Source: Dasypus novemcinctus
Taxonomy: Eukaryota > Chordata > Mammalia > Cingulata > Dasypodidae
Length of the DNA stretch: 64,000 nt
Assembly (NCBI RefSeq): GCF_030445035.2
Contig: NC_080679.1
Span: forward strand, 118,765,992-118,829,991
Direction: 5' to 3'
Shown: one piece after another, positions 26,176 through 38,156 of the stretch
How the letters are laid out: every line of letters starts with the position of its first letter
Position numbering within the stretch: the first letter of the stretch is position 1
Notes under the pieces: model-generated
The model's database searches: none
Told to the model about the DNA's origin: nothing
Seen by the model: the letters and a program-made list of their open reading frames with translations, nothing else
Translations under genes and position numbers: made by a program

Positions 26176-27044
26176 CCTGTTTCTAAATCTCTTTAATATT
26201 TTAACTCTGCATGTTCTTGGGGAATACTTTCTAGGAAATCATTATACATACACATGCTTGCATACACATACATACATACACATACAACGTATACACTATA
26301 TATACTTATAAATGTGTGTGTATTTTTCCCCTTACATTCTTCTTTTTTTTTTTTTCTAGTGTTCTTTCATTTGTTCTCATTAACTTTGGGAGATAGATCC
26401 ATTTAAATTTTAGGTATATTTAACTACTGTCGTGTAAGAAAGGGATGGCTTCAAAGTGGAAAGGCAGTGAATGTTGGAAGCCTAGGATTCTAAATCTCTG
26501 AGTAAGAGGGTGTCTGAGGGACCCTACTGTTAGTATATGAGAATCACCCTCTGTGAGTGAATTTTGAATGGCACAATGAGGCTTGTTGCTATGACACCAA
26601 ATAATTCCATATTCAGTGCAATGGAATCCCCATTTGTGTTCTTAAAAAATTAAAGCAGTTTTATGGATATTAAATGTTTAAATGGCTCTGGCAGCTAGAA
26701 AGAAAAATCGCCTTATGAATAAAACAGGCTGATTCTTGATTGCTTGCACGTAAAATGTTTGAAAAACGTGTTTTCAGAATTTTTATGGTGTGTGGCGATA
26801 GGAGGAAATAGAGGAATAAATATATAAATGATTGTAGTCAAACTACAGAATGCAAAAATTGTGGGAGAGAAATTAAATTTATTTAACACATTTTGCTGAG
26901 CACATCTTATGAACTCAGCATGGTCCATGGTTTCTTGGAGCATGCAGAAGCAGCTTAGCATGTGGTATCTGACTTTATTTTCTTTCATTCATGTATTTTC
27001 TAAGATAGTACCAACATACTTGGCAATGCACCAAATAACAGAAG
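26176..27044. other. No gene recognised; (CATA)n microsatellite
   Basis: A CATACACATACATACA microsatellite occupies about 26246-26290. The remainder is unique-looking AT-rich sequence without a gene. Confidence 0.45.
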
Positions 27045-27550
27045 AGTTTTTTTTTTTTAAATCAGGTTTATTCAGGAATAATTTATATATTTTTTGTAAG
27101 AGTATAGTTCAATGAGTTTTGGCAAACATTTACAGTTAGTTATGAAACCACCTCAGTCAAGATATAGAACAATTCCATTGCCCCAAAACTTCCTTTTCTT
27201 TAATTCTTAGGAGTTAAACTGCTCCCTCTACCCACAGCAACTAGCAACTACTGATCTAAATTCTGTTTCTGTTTTTACCTTCTCTTGAATGTTATATTAA
27301 TGCAATCATACAGTATATAGATTTAGTGTCTGCCTTCTTTTACTTAGTATCATGATTTTTGGGACTCATCCATGTTGCTGGACATGTCACTAGTACATTT
27401 CTTTTTATTCTGTATAGTATTCCATTGTATGGATGTGCCACAATACGTTTATCTATTTACTAGTTAATGGGCATTTGGATGGTTTCCAGATTTTAGCTAT
27501 TATGAATAAAGCTTCTATGATTAGTCATGCACAGATCTTTGTGTGTATAA

Positions 27551-28403
27551 GTTTTTTTAAAAAGATTTATTTTATTTATTTAGCTCTTCCCACCCTCTCC
27601 TTGTTTGCATTTGCTGTGTCTGTTCATCTTGTCTTCTTTGTTTCTTTAGGAGGCACTGGTAACCTAATGTGGGACTTCAATGTGGGAGGGAGGTGCCTAA
27701 TCTATTAAGGCACCTCTGTTCCCTGCTTTGTTGTATTTCTTGTTATGTTTTTCCTTTTGTGTCTCTTGTTGCATCATCTTGTCACATCAGCTTGATATGC
27801 CTGCCCATTGCACCAGTTCGCCATCCTGTTCATCCTCTTTGGAAGGCACTAGGAATCTCTGCTTCCTGCTTTGCTGTGTCTCTCATTATGTTTTTCTTCT
27901 TGTATCTCTTGTTGCATCATCTTATTGTGTCAGCTTGCTGTGCCTACCCATCGCACCAGCTTGCTGTCTTCTTTATTTTTTTTTAAAGATACAAAGATCA
28001 CAAAAAAATGTTACATTAAAAAATATAAAAGGTTCTCATATACCCCCCCAACCCCCACCCCCACTCCTCCCACATCAACAACCTCTTTCATAATTGTGGG
28101 ACATTCATTGCATTTGGTGGTTACATTTTTGGGCACTGCTGCACTACATGGATTATAGGTTACATTGTAGTTTACACTCTCCCCAGTCCATTCAATGTGT
28201 TATGGCAGGATAAATAATGTCCAGCATCTGTCCCTGCAGTATCATTTAGGACAACACCAAGTCCCAAAAATGCCCCACATCACATCTCTTCTTCTCTATC
28301 CCTGCCCTTTTTGCTGTCTTCTTTAGGAGGCACTGGGAATCAGACCACAGACCTCCAATGTGGTAGGCAGGAGCCCAATCACTCGAGTCACATCCACTTT
28401 CCC
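27551..28403 (-). mobile_element. DAS-type SINE, middle layer, with internal duplication
   Basis: The tRNA-like head is at the right end (28311-28403). In reverse complement it reads GTGGATGTGACTCGAGTGATT (box A region), then a GGTCTGATTCCCAG box-B-like stretch, then GCCTCCTAAAGAAGAC. The body to the left (27551-27975) carries an imperfect tandem duplication of about 143 bp: TCTGTTCCCTGCTTTG at 27715 recurs as TCTGCTTCCTGCTTTG at 27858, and CACCAG at 27811 recurs at 27954. The tail is the T-run at about 27551. DAS SINEs are tRNA-derived retroposons of Xenarthra mobilised by L1. An L1 3' end later inserted at 27976. Confidence 0.8.
27976..28310 (-). mobile_element. L1 3' end, innermost layer, exact 15-bp TSD
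   Basis: A 335-bp antisense L1 3' end of the long-3'UTR type, with the same TTACATTGTAGTTTACACTC and CCAGCATCTGTCCCTGCAG stretches seen at 62.3 kb. The exact duplication TTGCTGTCTTCTTTA flanks it at 27961-27975 and 28311-28325, so both borders are certain. It splits the DAS SINE. Confidence 0.92.
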
Positions 28404-28734
28404 TATAATAGGTTTTTATTTCTCACTTATGTAAGTGTTCAGTTTGGATTTTCCCAGTGGACAAGCAGCTTTCCCACATAGTAATTTTGGAGATCTAGAC
28501 TTCTTTCATCTTGTGGCTCCCTAATAGGCCCTCTTTGTTTCCAGCTATTAGAAGGGAACAAAAAAGTGGAGAAGGTATACCTGATTCTAATACTGCACCT
28601 AGAAGGGATGCATATTACTTCTGCTTATAATCTGTTGGTAAGAACTTGAGACACGGTCACCCCTGGATGCAAAGGGCCTAGGAAATACAATCCTAGCAAC
28701 AACTGTCCACTATGGAAGGGGTGCATGAATTTTG

Positions 28735-29085
28735 GTGGACAAATATCAAGTACTGTGCTAGGTGCTGGAGATTCACCCTGTCCTTAATATCTGGGGTCTA
28801 CAGCCTAGAGAGATTTCAGGGAATTATAATATGTTTGTAAATATAGAAAAAAATCGACAGGAATAAAAGTACAATGTGAGAAAGAATGGGATGTGGAATA
28901 GTCGTGGAAGAGAGATAGAAGAAAACTCATAGTAACTGGATCAAGGAAATCTCCCTGGGGGAAAGAAGATTTCATCTGGGCTGTTAAGGATGTTAAAAAT
29001 GTAAGGAGGTAACTAGAAGGTGTATGTGTGGAAATTTCTCCAAAGAGTAAAATGGTTGGAAAAACGGTGTAGAAGAAACAATAAG
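28735..29085 (-). repeat. L2 LINE fragment (antisense)
   Basis: TACTGTGCTAGGTGCTGGAG, then GGAAATCTCCCTGGGGGAAA and the surrounding order fit antisense L2 near its 3' end. Confidence 0.55.
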
Positions 29086-29157
29086 CATGCCTTGTGTGAG
29101 GGTGAGGAAAGAAATTGACCTGCCTCCCCTGCTTTGCGAGGACAGCCACTTGTTGAC

Positions 29158-29573
29158 TGCTGTGGTTTGAAGCTGTGTGTATCCCAGAAAACCATGTTCT
29201 TAAAGCTAATCCTTTCCTGTGGGTGTGAACCTGTTATAAGTAGGACCTTTTGAATAGGTTACTTCTGTTAAGGCGTAACCCAGAGTGTGTCTTAATCCCC
29301 TTACTGGAGTCCTTTATAAGAAAATGAAATTCAGACATACAGAGAAAAAGCCAGGGAGTCAAGAAGGTGACAGCAACAAAACCCAGAAGTGAAGGGAGAG
29401 GCCAGCACATGCTGCCATGTGCCTGGCCAGGTGGCGGAGGAGCCCAGGTTGCCAGCAGCCAGTTTTTGGGAAGAAAACATTGCCTCAAAACTGTAAGTTT
29501 ATAAGCTAAAAAATTTCAATTGTAAAAAGCCAACCCATTTCAGGGAATTTGAGCATCTCAGCAGATTAACACA
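29158..29573 (+). mobile_element. Solo LTR, MaLR-like family A
   Basis: TGCTGTGGTTTGAAGCTGTG, CCCAGAAAACCATGTTCTTA, CTTACTGGAGTCCTTTATA and CTGCCATGTGCCTGGCCAG match the copies at 12665 and 19648 in the same order. The end is near GATTAACACA. The target duplication is not clear. No internal region is present. Confidence 0.72.
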
Positions 29574-29579
29574 CTGAAC

Positions 29580-32500
29580 TTTAGGCCATAGTACAAAGCT
29601 CATTTAGCAGGCTTCCTTAAGATGTTCTATTCAGTTTGACTGTTTTAATGGCCACTGCTCTGTTTTATTGATGATAATTGAATGCTTTAAAATGTGGAAT
29701 CACTTACCCCATGGCGATAGAGTTTTTCATAAATTGAATAAGTAGTGCCATCACCTGGTGAGTGTTTTATAAATATTAATAGAATTGAATAAATTAAGAT
29801 AGTCTGAAGGAAGTGTCTTTCTTCCTTTTACAGAACAGTTTAAAGGGAGATCATGCTGATTACAAATTAAAGCAGGGAATGTTAAATCTAGAGATCTATT
29901 AGAACAGTAGGACATGCCATTATATTAGCACAGATTAAGTGGAGGAAACAGAAACTAGATAGGTACTTCAGGCAGAAAGAGATTTAATACAGGACTTTAG
30001 GGCCTTCCAAATTATTCAAATGGGTGTTGTAGCAGCCATGTGGGGGCTGTTGCTGCAGTTATGACCTGGAGGTCAGGACTCTGCTGCTTCAATTGCAGCC
30101 AAAGCTGTCACCCTCATGACATAAACAGGTGACAGAAAGGGGAACATAGAGTTGAGCCCCAGAAGAACGCCTCCATTGGCCTGTCAAATCTGGCATAACC
30201 TTCTCTCATTACAGAACTGAAATTGCACACACAGTCCTGGATCTAAGGGAGTGTGAGAAATGTAGATTTCAGGTTTCTAGTCCTTTTGATTTAGGGTATC
30301 CATACAAAGGAATGGGTATGGTTGCCAAGCACCAATTAACAACAGTTAGATCCATTGTATTTATTTTCCAGTTTCCTCACTTCTCTGCCTTTACTTCTGA
30401 AAGGTAAAGGGAAAGACTTTTCAACAAAAATATCATTGAAAAAGATATATTGAAGATATTATTACTATTGTTATTTAAACATGATAGTTCTTATAGTCAC
30501 ATCTGATTGCATTCTTATTAAAACTGATATTAAAGGGAATAAGCATTCTGGATTTCCCGTGGAAATAATATTATATAATGTTTTTATTCTGGATCAAGAA
30601 CATGCTAGATCTCTCATGCATTGCTTCAGGTATTACCTTTTTCATCTTTGCTGCATCTTCCCCAAACAATTCTAATTGAACGATTGATGAGATATAGAGA
30701 TTTTACTGAATATTCAGATGTGAAATGGGGAGAGGGTTAAAAATGTCACATTCTTCTTAATAAAATTCCTCATTACATCACCCTGTCTTCCTTTCATAGT
30801 TCCACTTCCCAGCCTACTACAAATAGGGACTCTAAAAATTCTCTCTAGTGTCAAGAAAATTAGGTACCACACTCAGCTTACCTGTACCACTCAGCAAAAC
30901 CAAAACTGGATAGTTAGCAGAACTGTCACTATCAATTGTTCCTTAAACATGGTCCTTTGCCAGGAGGGTGATCAGGTAATGGAGTGTGGTGTCTTTATAC
31001 CTCGTACCTCAAGTGGTTTTCCAAAGAATTCACCCAACAAAAATATTATCTCTTATAAGCCCAAATTCTGTGTGAAGGAATACATTTTATCTCTTTCCAT
31101 TATAGCTATTTTGGGCTTGTTTCTAAAACAAGGGTCTCATATTCAAGGTTTTCAAGAAATGACCACAAATTACAATGGCTAGTATACTAAAAGTATTAAT
31201 TTCACAGCATAAAGCTTTTAAATGTGCACATTAATTAAAGGAATAATGTAATTAAAATATAGTTCAACTTAGATTTTGACCTGTTTATATTTATTGCTTT
31301 TCAGTTTAAAGCACTCTGATGTCCCGCATCCTAATTGAACTCTACAACTGTTATAAATGAACAGGGAAGATACTTTTATTAGAATGCTGTGCTTTGGAAT
31401 AGGGGCTACTGAGACTATAGAGATTGTGGTCACTATGTTTTTCTTGTTGTTTACTATGGGATCTTACCAGCACTTCCTTCATGTATTTTAATTTTATATA
31501 TCATTTCTGATAGTCTTAACTCTTCCCAATCCCATGACATTATTCAATTTTTGGTGCCTATTTTGTGCCAACTGCTCTAGATATATTGTTTCTAATTCTT
31601 AAAACCTTGCAAGATAGATAAGACATTGTAATGCATATGCAATCAGAATATTATTTAACAGGCCAAGACCTGAAATTAGCAAATCCTGGGAACACCAGTC
31701 AAACTCAAGTTCTTTTCTCCTATGCTTCCTATGTGCTGTAAGTTGAATCATGACCCATAACTGTACAATTCCATTCTATAAATAGTTATTGGGAAGAACA
31801 ACTGCCTAATTTGTGGGGCCCAGTTAAAAATGAAAATGCAGGGTCTTTTGTTAAGTATTAAGAATCTCAATTTGGTGATCGCAGCACATTAAATAAGTGC
31901 ATCTGAGGATGCTCATGAAACGGCCCTGGGTGTTGGCGTACGTGGCAGCTGCTGTGCCAGGCAATGTGGATACGAATCAGAGTAAGACATCATCTTTTTG
32001 GTTGGGGGTCATGGGCAGATTTTTTTCATTTGGATTTGGCTACAGAGTTAACATCAAATCCTTCCGAATATCTTTACTTTCTGGGGTATAAGACATCTGG
32101 AAAAAGCCAAACTCACTCTGTCACAAGACAGTCCTTGAGAAGTCAGCCTCAGCAATTAGTAATGATGACTTTGATTCAAAACAAAGTGTGACTATAAAGA
32201 AGAATGCTTGATTTTCTGGGAGGCCCTTGGGCTAACACTGGCTGTACATCCAATAAAAAGGCTCCAGAAGTGTTGGAAACTGTGACACATTCTTAGAATA
32301 AGCAGACTGCATTGAAAACAGTGCTGATTTGGTCTCTGCTAGGAGCCAATCTAAGCCAAAACGTAATATCAACACCCCATAGTGACGCCTTATACACTAG
32401 GTAGATGCTACCTTGGTGTTTTGTGTTTTTACCCCACCCCCAAACCCCTTAACACTATGAGTTTTGATCATCAAGATTCACTGGCAACAGGTAATTTTGA

Positions 32501-35500
32501 AAACAAACCCGAGTTCAGGAACAAAGATGAATGCACTAATCTTGTGAAATGATAAAATGATAGAGTTGGAAAGCATCATTCGAGGTCATCCGGACCTTGG
32601 AGACTGTCTCTCCCTGACTAACGAGGTTGTGAGGATCAAATGAGAACGTGTTTCTTAACACGTCTTGTAAAGTAGAACTTGAGAAATACAATGTATTATA
32701 TAGCCTGTTTTCATTTTTACAGAGAACAAAACTCATCTCTCTGGGCCAGATCCTCTGTCTTCTGATTCTCTTTGCTCCTCAAGGTCAAGCTTTTATTGGT
32801 TGGGTCTTGCTCAGCAACTGCTTCTGGGGCTCTTAGTTATAACCCAGCTGCTATCTTCTCACCACTACAGTTGCAGGGCCCTGTTTATTTTCTGAGTGAT
32901 GAATTGGACCTGCCTAATCTCTTGGCTTCTCCACTTTCTTCCTCTGAGTTAGAGGCTGGATGACTTACATTTATAGATTGGGTCAGCTATGAACAAGGTG
33001 TGTGCTGGGAAAATGAAATGAAGAATGGATTCAGTTACTCTCAGGTTTATTTTCCCAACCAGACAAGGAAGATTAGTTTCTCTAAATAGTAGCATGGCAG
33101 CTGCCAATTTTAATCACCTTGTGTTACAGAGTATGTCTATGAACAAATCCCCAAATCATCATCAAAACTCCAATCAATTATGAATCTCTCTCTTTCTCTC
33201 ACTCTCTTTTTAAATAAACAGTTTGACTCAGGCAAACTGTGCAGAAAGACCAAGATCATTCCATTTCCTGTTCACTTTTTGGCTGTTTGAATATGTGTGA
33301 GAGGGTGTGTGTGGGTGTGTGTCTGTGACTGTGTCTGTGTCTATAAGGAGCACAGTCTGGGGAAATGTGGGATTGCCCTGTCAGTTAAAAAGAAAGGAAG
33401 ATCTCTCCCCCAGCACCTTGTTATTTGTGTCATTGTCAGCTTTAGATTTATTCATTATTGTTAAGAAAATGGGTTGGAATTGCTGAGATGAAAGTGCAGT
33501 GTCCACTGGCTCAATCTTGATGAATTTGAGGCTTTTATATTACTTTTGAAAGGATAAAATCTAGTCAGCAATGTCTTACTGTTAGTTTATAGGGTTCTCC
33601 CAAAACAATCCTTATATTTATAAAATTACTCTTCTATAGATTGAACCAGTGCTTTAATTTTTTTAAAATATAGGACTTAATTCAGTACCATTAGTTTGTA
33701 CATTTTTTATCTTTGTTATGAAGAAATCAAATAACAGCCACTTGGAAATCTTGGCTTTGCGGATTTTATTCTTAATAGAACACAATTGACTGAATGAGCA
33801 CCTCTTTTTCCTGAATAACCTGATTATTTGGGTTAACTCTAGGATTTTATTTCCCTTTGATTTCTCTGACAGTTACTATCTTATCTCTGGATAAGCAAAC
33901 CTCCAGGAATATAAAAGACTTCTGTTTTGAAGTTGCTGCCATTTAGAACCTGACAGCCTTCCTATCAGTCCTGCTACTCTGCTCATGCCAAAAGGCAATT
34001 GAAATGTATCCTTTCTTCCTCATTGTTGCAACCCAACACTGAAGTTACACTGATATGCCTAGAAATGATGTTTGTGTATATGTAACTTTTAAACTTTCAC
34101 ATTTTGCTAGACTGAATTAACAAGCCCACTGATAAGGATTTTACACGGATCAATTGATCAAAAAATATTTACTTAACTGCCGACATGCATAAGGCTGGGA
34201 GCCAAGTCACATACAAGGATGTGTGTGTGAGGCTTGAACGTTGGCTGCTTCTGAGAAAGTTTGCATTCTGGAATGGTAACCTAAGGGTTTGAAATGCAGC
34301 CCAGGGAAAGGGGACTCTGCTATCTTGTATCCTTTGCTACAGAGACACAGTATTTCACCTCTTTAGTATTATCTTCACACAGTGTGCTATTTTTTGGTGG
34401 TTGGTTCCCTGACCTGTACTACAAATGCCCATATATCTTTGGATGTTCTGCAGGTAGTACAGTGCATGGCCCATGTATTACATGTCTCTGGATGATGGAT
34501 GGAGAGAATGCATGTCTAAATATTCTTCAAGGTCCACTTTTGCCCAGGCCTGAGCTAATACTCACTCTGAAAAATCCTATTAAATTTGAGTGCAGCATAA
34601 TCCCTGTCAGAGATTACATTTGTGGTTTTGTGTCTGCTCCAAAAGGAGGTATCTGAGATTTTCACTGGCTGCCCGTAGATAAAATTATTCTACCATACCC
34701 AACTTTCCCTACTCCCCATCGCAAGGTAAACAAGCTTACATTTAACATTTTATTCTTCTTTGGAGAAATCAAGTTCTACTGTTTATAAAAGAGAGTTACC
34801 TGGGTTGCTTTGCATTTAAGAGCCTAATGGGATGATAGAGATCCTGTTATAAAGGCAGATTCTTGAGACTGGTTTGTAACGCAGGAGAGGTTGGGTGTCT
34901 AGAGAGAGGACAATACTTCTATAACAGCATCATGCCAGGACCCAAACTTCAGGCGAATCAGGGGCCTTGTCCTACACTGTACCAGCCTGTCAGTCAAGCC
35001 TCACTTTTTTCTATGCTTTGAGGAAGATGCCTGCTAATCTTCTGAGGTTTGGTGCAGCCATGGCTAAACTTTCCTAGATATTAAATTGTGGGTTTTGCTT
35101 TATGAATCCTCTCCTCATTTATGTGGTGATACTTCTCACTGATTTCATGTTCCATATGTGACTTTGGGATTGGGGTTTGCACTTCTTATTATGAGGTGGG
35201 ATGAGGAGTAACAGTAGACTTTGAGTTGGTGACAGAAGGAGTAAAGGGCATTCTTATTAAAATCTGAGCACCTCATGCAAAAGAACTAAAAGAGAAAAAC
35301 AGTATAAACCAATATATGAGGACACGAAGACTGCTCAGGCTCCCAGATGCTTCTAACGAAGGGAACATTTGCACCTCCAATGTCCATTCTTAAAGTGTTT
35401 GCTATCCTGGGTTTGTTCCTCAGTATTTCAGTATTTTCCTCATAACTTATTTCTTTTACTGTCACATTGCTCACGAGAAAGTGTGTGATGTTTGTTGTTT

Positions 35501-35550
35501 TTTGTTGATTGATAGAACTTTAAACTGAGGCATCTCTTCCAGGAGTCCCT
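29580..35550. other. No gene recognised; longest mostly unique stretch
   Basis: No exon set or RNA gene stands out in 6 kb. 29960-30310 may be a decayed interspersed repeat. 32555-32655 resembles a short old-repeat motif. A GT/CTGT-rich run lies at about 33290-33345. The largest frame (34294-34656, 120 codons) has no known motif and no flanking signals I trust. Regulatory elements could be present but cannot be seen from one sequence. Confidence 0.4.
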
Positions 35551-35554
35551 GCAT

Positions 35555-35625
35555 TTTATTTTATTTTATTTTATTTTATTTTATTTTATTTATTTTTATT
35601 TTATTTTATTTTATTTATTTTTTGG
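35555..35625 (-). repeat. (TTTTA)n microsatellite from a retrocopy poly(A) tail
   Basis: About 13 TTTTA units, one of them irregular, sit exactly where the poly(A) tail of the minus-strand SEC11A retrocopy should be, just past its ATTAAA signal at about 35633-35638. The repeat therefore most likely grew from that tail. Confidence 0.8.
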
Positions 35626-36550
35626 CTCAATCTTTTAATACAAAAAAATTCACTAATGTCCAAAAATGCAAAAGTGTGACAATGACAACATATGAACATA
35701 TTGAAAGTCCGCTTGAGTGCACTCTGTGGTGCACATGCACCCGCCCACACATACTCTGACATGGAAACATAAACTAATGCAAACCAGTGCTACCAAGAAG
35801 CCAAAATGTGTGTTCTCCATTCTACCAGTCACAGACCAATATCTACTCCAAACATTCAGTAACAAAAATTACAGCATCTTCCCAGGAACAGAGAGGCAGA
35901 CTTCTTACTCACAGTGGACCGGCACAGATAAACCCAGTAAAAAGAGAACTACATACTTAAATTTAGGATGGTCATTCATAAGGATCATCACAATTCCAAT
36001 ATAAGGAACAAATCCCCTCGCTCTTCCCACAATATCTTTTTTCTCTAGCCAATGCTGTCCTTGTTTATAGAGACCTCGGTCATCAACCCCATTATTATCT
36101 CCTTTGGTCGAAAACTTGCTATGTCCATTTTGTTTTTCATGAATCTTCAAGAATTGGTGGACTATAGGAATCTCTCTTCCTTCTAGCCTAAAACTAACAA
36201 TTTCTCCCACTCTTATGGGATCTTCAACTTGACTTGTTAGAAAGAGAAATTCTCCTCTGTGAAATGCAGGTTCCATGCTGCCACTGAACGCCACTACAAT
36301 TGGACCTTCACTTCCAGTTATCACCATTAACCCCTTCCAGATCATTAGAGCTGAGGAGAAAATGATTCCAAAATTTAGGACTTGGTAATAGAGTTGCCGC
36401 TTGTTCATCCATCGCACATTATCCAAAAAGTCTAGAGACAGCAGGCGGGTCCGGCGAGCAAGGCACGCATGGGGAGAGAAAGTGCTGGAAGCAGCCTTGG
36501 AACGGTGGGCTCACCTGAACTGCTAGCGCTGCACTTCCACTTCTGGGGCC
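35626..36550 (-). pseudogene. SEC11A retrocopy: SEC11A processed retrocopy (whole insert)
   Basis: An intronless mRNA copy on the minus strand. It has a GC-rich 5' UTR remnant (about 36445-36550, ending GGACCCGC just before the start codon), an open coding region (35905-36444) and a 3' UTR ending in ATTAAAAGATTGAG followed by an expanded A-tail. I found no convincing target duplication, so the outer borders are approximate. There is no evidence of its own promoter, although the retained 5' UTR is GC-rich. Confidence 0.88.
35905..36444 (-). pseudogene. SEC11A retrocopy: SEC11A-like coding frame, 179 codons, start lost
   Basis: SEC11A is a catalytic subunit of the endoplasmic-reticulum signal peptidase complex, a serine protease with a Ser-His-Asp type active site and one N-terminal membrane segment. 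The frame keeps the full 179-codon length of the parent with no stop or frameshift up to TAA at 35905. The start codon is CTG instead of ATG. The next Met is codon 13 (MNKRQLYYQ). The membrane segment ([17 protein letters not shown]), [11 protein letters not shown] with the catalytic Ser, REIPIVH with the His, and [10 protein letters not shown] with the Asp are all present. From memory about 26 residues differ from human SEC11A, several non-conservative (L to P and R to C near the end). Most likely a young pseudogene; a translated retrogene starting at codon 13 is possible but unproven. Confidence 0.85.
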
Positions 36551-37454
36551 ACCACGGTCCTAATAGGCATAAGACCCTTAAACCATAGGACTAGAGCTCA
36601 ATCAATGAATTTCAAGTGCTGACCACCGAGGCCTATGATATTTAGGAGTCATTGGACATTTTTTGTTTGCCTAAGGTCTCCTGAAATGTGAAGAATAATC
36701 TATCCCTCTAGGGTGGTCTAGAACATTTTGGGTCAGAGCCATCTTGTTAAAAGCTCTTATTGCATCAAAATGCTTTTCAAAGAGTTTGTGTTTAGTATTT
36801 CTGTGCCATCAACCTCCATAGTCAAGAATGGGTCTTGATTTGGGTGTTTCTAGAAGTGGCAGGCATAAATGGCTCATTCTTTTTTATCCCTATGCCTGGA
36901 GGATGAAACTGAAGCTGGAGAGCTCCCCAACATTGCAGCCTGATGTTGTGTTTAAGCCCAACTTGACTTCACGGCAGAGCATGCTGGTTACGGGGAGGAG
37001 GAACTGCATGGCTCTCCTGCTGGCTTAAACTTGGATCCTCTCAGTTTAGGGAAATTAAGTAGGTACAAAGGAAGGCAGGAGGGATTAAATGGAGGGATCC
37101 CTAGCTTGACGGCTTAATCAATACACCCTCACTCCACTTCTGTCCACTGGGTCCATCATGAAAGTCTGCTCCTACTTCTACTCTGTGAGTTGCCTCTAGG
37201 ATCCTCCAGCTGAACCGTTCACTCCATTTGTTTTGTCCTTGTTTACAGACCCATGCTGGGGATTTGGTTCTTATTGTTCACTGCTACTCTGTTGGTCCTG
37301 AGACCGATCCTGCATGAAGACTCTCTTGAGCTTCAATTCCCTACTTCACGCCAGCCCAAGTTCCCAGTCCCACAGCCGGGATAGAAACCTAGATCTCTAC
37401 TTACCCAAACAAAAAGGACAGTTATGAACCAGGAAGAAGAGTAAGGAATTTATA
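36551..37454. other. No gene recognised
   Basis: Slightly less AT-rich unique sequence. No clear exon, RNA gene or repeat family was found. Confidence 0.4.
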
Positions 37455-38155
37455 TGAGTTTGGTATTGCTATGTAACAAACTGCCATGAAATGTAATTTT
37501 ACAAATGTATCATCTCACAGTTTTTAGTTGAGTCCTCTGCTCAGGGACTAATCAGGCTTAAAATGAGCTTGGCCAGGACTGTGATCTTATTTAAAGCTCA
37601 GGGTCCTCTTTCAAGCTCACAGTTGGCAGAACTCCATTTCCTTACAGCTCTAGGACTTCTTCAAGTCTTGTTTGCTCCTTCAAGGATGGCAGTTGAAACT
37701 CCCTGACCCCGTTAGAGAAGGTCCTGGTCCTACTTTTAAAAGCAAGGCACAGGGAGTGGATGTGGCTCAAGCAGTTGGGCACCTGCATCCCACATGGGAG
37801 GTCCTGGGTTCAGTTCCTGATGCCTCCTGAAGAAGACAAGCTGAACAACGAGCTGACGCAATGAGCAAATACAATGAGCACACAACAAGCAGACAGATGA
37901 GGAAGCCATCTTGGGGGGAGGGGGGAATAGCCAGGCCTACTCAGGATAATTTCTCTTTTGATTAACTCAAAGTCAACTGATTAGAGAATCTAATTACATC
38001 TGCAAAATTCCTTTTCCCATATAGCAGCATAACATAAACCATGTGAGTTATATTCCATTATACTTACAGGTCCCTACTTAAGCGGAAGGGATTATAGAGC
38101 ATGCACATTAAAGGACAGCAGGAATCATGGAATCTATACTAAAATTCTGCCTCCC
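37455..38155 (-). mobile_element. MLT1-type MaLR LTR, split by a DAS SINE
   Basis: The reverse complement starts near GGGAGGCAGAATTTTAG, contains ATCCCTTCCGCTTAAGTAGG and GCAGATGTAATTAGATT, and ends with CAGTTTGTTACATAGCAATA, the order of an MLT1 LTR. MLT1 belongs to the mammal-wide MaLR group of class III ERVs. It is an old solo LTR interrupted at 37751-37928 by a DAS SINE. Confidence 0.7.
37751..37928 (+). mobile_element. DAS-type SINE
   Basis: The tRNA-like head reads GGAGTGGATGTGGCTCAAGC, with box B as GGTTCAGTTCCTG, then TGCCTCCTGAAGAAGACAAG and the CAATGAGCAAATACAATGAG body. It ends near a GGGGGGAGGGGGGAA run. This is the clearest DAS copy and the main marker of xenarthran origin. It lies in an old MLT1 LTR. 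Confidence 0.88.
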
Positions 38156-38156
38156 A

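Larger units (their letters stand above)
27045..28440 (-). mobile_element. Old L1 3' end, outer layer of a triple nest
   Basis: Antisense L1 3' region: the T-run tail at 27045, GTATAGTTCAATGAGTTTTG, GTATTCCATTGTATGGATG and TATGAATAAAGCTTCTATGA. It is interrupted at about 27550 by a DAS SINE. L1 sequence resumes near 28405 with GGTTTTTATTTCTCACTTA, matching the usual continuation of this part of L1. It is 5' truncated and non-coding. Confidence 0.7.

Noticed and set aside
27669-28158. Frames of 95-121 codons rich in Cys and hydrophobic residues
   Set aside because: They are translations of the DAS SINE body and the inserted L1 3' end. Repetition of the protein motif reflects the 143-bp DNA duplication.
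34294-34656. 120-codon plus-strand frame as a possible gene
   Set aside because: No recognisable domain, no splice context or promoter I could support, and similar lengths arise by chance in 64 kb.
35555-35625. Regular repeat array as CRISPR or regulatory array
   Set aside because: It is a pentanucleotide microsatellite with no spacers, in mammalian DNA.
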